Assembly (NCBI GenBank): GCA_019113885.1
Contig: DXGO01000102.1
Location: 1-36,594 of the forward strand
Length of the DNA: 36,594 bases
Direction of reading: 5' to 3'
Origin: Candidatus Alistipes intestinipullorum
GTDB taxonomy: Bacteria > Bacteroidota > Bacteroidia > Bacteroidales > Rikenellaceae
Position 1 is the stretch's first letter. Each line of letters begins with the position of its first letter. This document shows, piece by piece, positions 34,253 to 36,594 of the stretch. The notes under the pieces were generated by a model. It worked only from the letters and a program-made list of their open reading frames with translations. It was not told where the DNA came from and did no database searches. A program made the position numbers and the translations under genes.

Positions 34253-36289
34253 TTACCAGATAATGACGCGCTCGGCCTCGGGGAGGAACATCTCCCCGTC
34301 GGTGATGCCGAATGCATCGTAGAAATCCTGCAGGTTGCGCAGCGTGGCGTTCACGCGCCACTTGCCCAGCGAATGCACGTCGAGTTTCGTCAAACGCGCA
34401 ATCTCCTCGTCGCGGATGTTCTGGGCCCACAGCGTGGCGTAGGCCAGGTAGAAGCGCTGGGCGTCGGTAAATCCGTCGATCGGGGCCGGGGCCTCCTTAC
34501 CCTCGAGCGAGTTGCGGTAGGCCGTGTAAGCTACCCGCAGGCCGCCCTGGTCGGCGATGTTTTCACCCAGCGAGAGGGCTCCGTTGGCGTGGAGCGCCGG
34601 TTGTCCCTCCTTGGCCGGCAATACCTCGATGGCGTCGAACTGCCGCACCAGGATGTCGGTCTTCGCCTTGAAGGCCTCGGCATCCTCCTCGGTCCACCAG
34701 TTGTTCATGTTGCCGTCCTTGTCGAACTGCCGTCCCTGGTCGTCGAACCCGTGGGTCATCTCGTGGCCGATCACCACGCCGATGGCGCCGTAGTTCACCG
34801 CATCGTCGGCGTCGGGGTTGTAGAACGGCGGCTGCAGAATGGCGGCCGGGAAGCAAATCTCGTTGGTCGTCGGGTTGTAGTAGGCGTTCACGGTCTGCGG
34901 CGTCATGCCCCACTCGGCACGGTCGACCGGTTTGCCGTACTTCGAGAGGTTGTCCTGCGTGAGCCAGATGCTCGCGTCGCGCAGGTTTTCGTAATAACTC
35001 TTCGCAGGGTCGATTGCAAGCGTCGAGTAATCCTTCCACTTGTCGGGGTAGCCGATCTTCACGGTAAAGGCGGCCAGTTTCTCCTGAGCCTTGGCCTTCG
35101 TGGCGTCCGACATCCAGTCGAGGGCGGCGATGTGCTGCGAGAGCGACGTCTGCAGGTTTTTCACCAGCTCGGTCATGCGCTGCTTCTCCTTCTCGGGGAA
35201 GTATTTGGCTACGTACATCTCGCCTACGGCCTCGCCCAGCAATCCGTTGGGTACGGCCATGGCGCGTTTCCAGCGGGGCTTCTGCTCCTGCTGTCCCGAC
35301 ATCGTGCGTCCGTAGAACTCGAACGACGCGGTCTGGAAATCGTCGCTCAGCGACGAGGCGCCTCCGTCGATGATCTGGGCGGCGAGGTAGTGGCGGATCT
35401 TCTCGAGCGGCAGGGTTTTCAGCAACTCGTTGACACGCTCCATCACGCGTTTTTGCTGCACGATCATGCGGTCGGCCTGCTCGAGGCCCATGCCCTTGAA
35501 GTAGACATCCCAATCGAGGGCGTCGTACGTCTTGGCAAACTCCTCGCGCGTCATGGGGTTGTACTGCGCGGGGATGTCGCGCTGCTCGACGTTCGAGAAG
35601 AAGACCTCGGCGAGCGAGTCCTCGATCTCCAGGGCATCGGCTGCGGCCTGGGCGGCTGCGGCTTCGTCATAGCCCGCAAGGGTGAAGAGCTGCACGAGAT
35701 ACTTGTTGTAGGCCTCCTTGATGGCGGCATTCGACGGGTCGACGTAGTAGTCGCGGTCGCCCATCGAGAGGCCCGACTGGGCCACGTAGAGCGTATTGAC
35801 GTTGCTGTCCATCAGGTCGGCCATCACGCCGATGCCGAAGAAGGGGTTGGCCAGCGCCATGTGGATCGACGCCAGCACTTCGGCCAGCTGCGTGCGGTCG
35901 GTCAGCCCCTCGACCAGCTGCAGGTCGGCGGCCAGCGGCGCGGCGCCCTCGGCATTCAGGCGCGTGGAGTCGAGCCCCATCTTGTAGAGGTCGGCGATCT
36001 TCTGCTCGACGCTTCCCGGCGTCGTCTCGAGTTTGGTCATCTCCTGGAAGAGCGCATTGATGCGCTTTTCGTTGTTCTCGCGCAGGACGTCGAACGACCC
36101 GTAGCGCGAAAATTCGGGTTTCAGCGGGTTGTTCTTCTGCCAGCCGCCCGTGGCGTACTGGTAGAAGTCGGCGTTCGGGGCCACCGAGAGGTCGAAATTC
36201 GCAAGGTCGATGGCCGGGACCTTGTTCGTGTTGTTCTGGCAGGCTGTCATACAGGCCACGGTTGCTGCAAAAAGAATGATTCGTTTCAT
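34253..36289 (-). CDS. pepO: M13 family zinc metallopeptidase lipoprotein (PepO/neprilysin-like)
   Basis: M13 endopeptidases cut short peptides, in Bacteroidota usually from a periplasmic or outer-membrane lipoprotein position. The start at 36289 gives 678 aa with a lipoprotein signal ending MTAC. The longer reading from 36316 places nine polar residues before the signal and overlaps the terminator's downstream edge region. The zinc site HEMTH (His509, Glu510, His513) lies in VIGHEMTHGFDDQGRQFD, the third ligand is the Glu of GENIADQGGL, and the substrate-binding NAYYNPTTNEICFPAAIL block is present. The length suits the family. It follows the pgk terminator at close distance, and no exact promoter motif was seen. 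Confidence 0.94.
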   Translation of the reverse strand: MKRIILFAATVACMTACQNNTNKVPAIDLANFDLSVAPNADFYQYATGGWQKNNPLKPEFSRYGSFDVLRENNEKRINALFQEMTKLETTPGSVEQKIADLYKMGLDSTRLNAEGAAPLAADLQLVEGLTDRTQLAEVLASIHMALANPFFGIGVMADLMDSNVNTLYVAQSGLSMGDRDYYVDPSNAAIKEAYNKYLVQLFTLAGYDEAAAAQAAADALEIEDSLAEVFFSNVEQRDIPAQYNPMTREEFAKTYDALDWDVYFKGMGLEQADRMIVQQKRVMERVNELLKTLPLEKIRHYLAAQIIDGGASSLSDDFQTASFEFYGRTMSGQQEQKPRWKRAMAVPNGLLGEAVGEMYVAKYFPEKEKQRMTELVKNLQTSLSQHIAALDWMSDATKAKAQEKLAAFTVKIGYPDKWKDYSTLAIDPAKSYYENLRDASIWLTQDNLSKYGKPVDRAEWGMTPQTVNAYYNPTTNEICFPAAILQPPFYNPDADDAVNYGAIGVVIGHEMTHGFDDQGRQFDKDGNMNNWWTEEDAEAFKAKTDILVRQFDAIEVLPAKEGQPALHANGALSLGENIADQGGLRVAYTAYRNSLEGKEAPAPIDGFTDAQRFYLAYATLWAQNIRDEEIARLTKLDVHSLGKWRVNATLRNLQDFYDAFGITDGEMFLPEAERVIIW

Positions 36290-36317
36290 GGTTTGTCGTG
36301 TTCGGGTATCGTTCATG

Positions 36318-36357
36318 AAAAACGGAGCCTCACGGGTCTCCGGAGCGCTCCGTTTTT
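36318..36357. terminator. Terminator downstream of pgk
   Basis: AAAAACGGAGC at 36318-36328 is perfectly complementary to GCTCCGTTTTT at 36347-36357. Read on the minus strand it follows the pgk stop by about 20 nt and ends in a T-run. The 18-nt loop contains an alternative GGAGC/GCTCC pairing. The symmetry would also allow termination on the plus strand. Confidence 0.8.
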
Positions 36358-36378
36358 CGGATCAAAGGGTCTTGCCAA

Positions 36379-36594
36379 CTATTCGCGGATGGCGTCCACG
36401 CCGGGCAGCGTACCGAACTCGATGTACTCGAGCAGGGCGCCGCCGCCGGTCGAGATGTAGGAAACCTGGTCGGCCAGGCCGAACTTGTTGATGCAGGCTA
36501 CCGAGTCGCCGCCGCCGATGAGCGAGTAGGCGCCCTTCTTCGTAGCCTCGGCGATGGCCAGGGCCACCTCCTTCGAGCCGGTGGCGAACTTGTC
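36379..36594 (-). CDS. pgk: Phosphoglycerate kinase, C-terminal part (runs off the window)
   Basis: Only the last 71 codons are present, with the 5' end beyond position 36594. The readable part opens in frame with [17 protein letters not shown] and contains [19 protein letters not shown] and the hallmark [13 protein letters not shown], ending LPGVDAIRE. These are the nucleotide-binding C-terminal motifs of phosphoglycerate kinase, which transfers phosphate from 1,3-bisphosphoglycerate to ADP in glycolysis. The stop is a TAG at 36379-36381, followed by a hairpin terminator. Confidence 0.93.
   Translation of the reverse strand, partial: DKFATGSKEVALAIAEATKKGAYSLIGGGDSVACINKFGLADQVSYISTGGGALLEYIEFGTLPGVDAIRE

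Noticed and set aside
34229..36460. 743-codon open frame on the plus strand antisense to the M13 peptidase gene
   Set aside because: It mirrors the codon pattern of a clearly recognised peptidase with all zinc motifs. The translation has no signal, domain or motif, and long antisense frames are expected in GC-rich genes.
1..36594. CRISPR arrays, tRNA or rRNA genes, IS elements or integrases
   Set aside because: No regularly spaced repeats, cloverleaf sequence, rRNA segment, transposase or recombinase was recognised anywhere in the window.

Overview
This window looks like a chromosomal segment of a relatively GC-rich gut Bacteroidota, most likely Alistipes or another Rikenellaceae. That is an inference from the SusC/SusD pair, an S46 dipeptidyl-peptidase, AraC-type hybrid two-component regulation, promoters of the Bacteroidota TAnnTTTG type, and high-GC codon usage. 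No rRNA or tRNA genes were seen.

Layout. (1) Positions 1-136 are an AT-rich strip with a DnaA-box-like 9-mer and short iterons, possibly the edge of a replication origin. (2) Positions 137-7053 (+) are housekeeping: nadA, a PNPOx/NimA-like flavoprotein, an S46 dipeptidyl-peptidase predicted to be DPP7-like, metG and ilvE. (3) Positions 7054-7183 hold a bidirectional terminator and two perfect 16-bp parS-like palindromes. A third near-match lies inside ilvE. (4) Positions 7184-13580 (-) form a compact core run in the order pheS, TPR protein, EnvC-like LytM factor, ybeY, mnmG. (5) A divergent promoter region at 13583-13653 separates this from an outer-membrane patatin/barrel protein (+). (6) Positions 16039-34230, bounded by two strong hairpin terminators, hold an accessory block. 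It contains a leucine-rich-repeat surface lipoprotein, a long hairpin, then a tightly packed carbohydrate locus: susC, susD, two DUF2961/GH172 enzymes, GH32, an MFS sugar porter, a PfkB fructokinase and a hybrid two-component sensor with a periplasmic sugar-binding-protein-like input domain. (7) Positions 34253-36289 (-) encode an M13 metallopeptidase, and the 3' end of pgk (-) runs off the right edge.

How the genes work together. GH32, fructokinase, the sugar porter and a BT1754-type sensor point to fructose as the released sugar, as in the Bacteroides thetaiotaomicron fructan locus. The unusual part is the tandem GH172 pair sitting where surface binding proteins or endo-acting fructanases normally lie. 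The GH172 founder acts on alpha-fructofuranosyl linkages of difructose dianhydride I. I therefore propose a Sus-type system for difructose dianhydrides or other alpha-fructofuranosides: GH172 breaks the alpha-linkage, GH32 breaks the beta-linkage, fructose is imported and phosphorylated, and the sensor encoded last in the operon closes a positive loop. This is an inference from family membership and synteny and needs biochemical proof.
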